The translations under genes were made by a program, and so were the position numbers. From Mobilicoccus sp032100225 (GTDB lineage: Bacteria > Actinomycetota > Actinomycetes > Actinomycetales > Dermatophilaceae): a stretch of 5,455 nt of DNA. Shown here in pieces: positions 5,288 through 5,455 of the stretch (position 1 is its first letter; every line of letters starts with the position of its first letter). The stretch covers positions 1 through 5,455 of the forward strand of contig DAMDJY010000194.1 of assembly GCA_032100225.1 (NCBI GenBank), in the 5' to 3' direction. The notes beneath the pieces were generated by a model. The model did no database searches and had not been told where the DNA came from. It was given only the letters and a program-made list of their open reading frames with translations.

Positions 5288-5455
5288 GGAGGCCCGCGTT
5301 CACGTCGTGATCCGCGGCTCGGACGACACCTCCGCCGTGGCACGACTGGACGAGCTGCTGACCCGCGCCGCCTTCGACCCGTGGCGCGCCGAGGTCGGTC
5401 CCGCCGGAGTCGCCCGCGCCCGGGCGCGCATCCACGTCATCGAGGCCGACCTGAG
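5175..5455 (+). CDS. Fatty acyl-CoA reductase / thioester reductase-like SDR protein, N-terminal part (cut by window edge)
   Basis: The visible 93 codons begin a Rossmann-fold oxidoreductase of the extended SDR type. After a short polar N-terminus, VVLLTGVTGFVGQAVLERFL (residues 17-36) contains the TGxxGxxG dinucleotide-binding loop at 21-28. VHVVIRG (42-48) follows, with Arg47 placed to contact an NADP phosphate. RLDELL at 58-62 and IHVIEADL at 86-93 follow the order seen in the NAD-binding 'male sterility' domain of fatty acyl-CoA reductases and carboxylic acid/thioester reductases. Such enzymes reduce acyl thioesters to aldehydes or alcohols for wax, ether-lipid or natural-product synthesis. 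The substrate cannot be told from this fragment. Actinobacterial relatives can carry extra C-terminal domains, which would lie outside the window. A plain epimerase-like SDR is the main alternative. The GTG start is set by CAGGAG 8 nt upstream. Confidence 0.75.
   Translation, partial: MSQTVLPFRAHSSSPRVVLLTGVTGFVGQAVLERFLREEARVHVVIRGSDDTSAVARLDELLTRAAFDPWRAEVGPAGVARARARIHVIEADL

Overview
The window is GC-rich (roughly two thirds or more G+C by eye, with strong third-position GC bias) and reads as the chromosome of a high-GC actinobacterium. The histidinol dehydrogenase and oligopeptidase B sequences, TAnnnT promoter boxes placed exactly for leaderless mRNAs, and a fatty acyl-CoA reductase-like gene all fit. 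A member of the Micrococcales is my guess from the style of the HisD sequence, but no decisive marker is present. I see no mobile element, tRNA, rRNA, CRISPR array or prophage gene.

Layout, left to right. (1) Positions 1-1925, minus strand: the start of a histidine operon. hisD (histidinol dehydrogenase, complete) is followed by hisC (histidinol-phosphate aminotransferase, cut by the left edge), and the two overlap in an ATGA. They catalyse the last oxidation steps and the transamination step of histidine synthesis. (2) Positions 1926-2028: a 103-bp divergent promoter region. It holds a leaderless-type hisD promoter, a probable fetB promoter, a perfect Shine-Dalgarno-like sequence with no matching start codon, and two tiny overlapping reading frames. 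(3) Positions 2029-2802, plus strand: a FetB/YbbM-family (UPF0014) membrane permease. No partner ATPase gene lies beside it. (4) Positions 2803-2826: a 24-bp convergent junction. (5) Positions 2827-5022, minus strand: a complete oligopeptidase B-type S9 serine peptidase with its catalytic triad and the Glu pair linked to basic-residue specificity. (6) Positions 5023-5174: a second divergent promoter region, carrying a leaderless promoter for the peptidase, two perfect 10-bp GGCC-centred palindromes, and a leaderless-type upstream reading frame. (7) Positions 5175 to the right edge, plus strand: the N-terminus of a Rossmann-fold, NAD(P)-binding fatty acyl-CoA reductase / thioester reductase-like protein.

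Only hisD and hisC clearly work together. The other three genes are single transcription units with different orientations and no evident shared pathway. All the protein families are known. The less ordinary signals are regulatory: the identical TAnnnT-N6-start arrangement at several loci, the mini-ORF chain before hisD, the Cys-Cys upstream ORF before the reductase, and the FetB permease without its ATPase.
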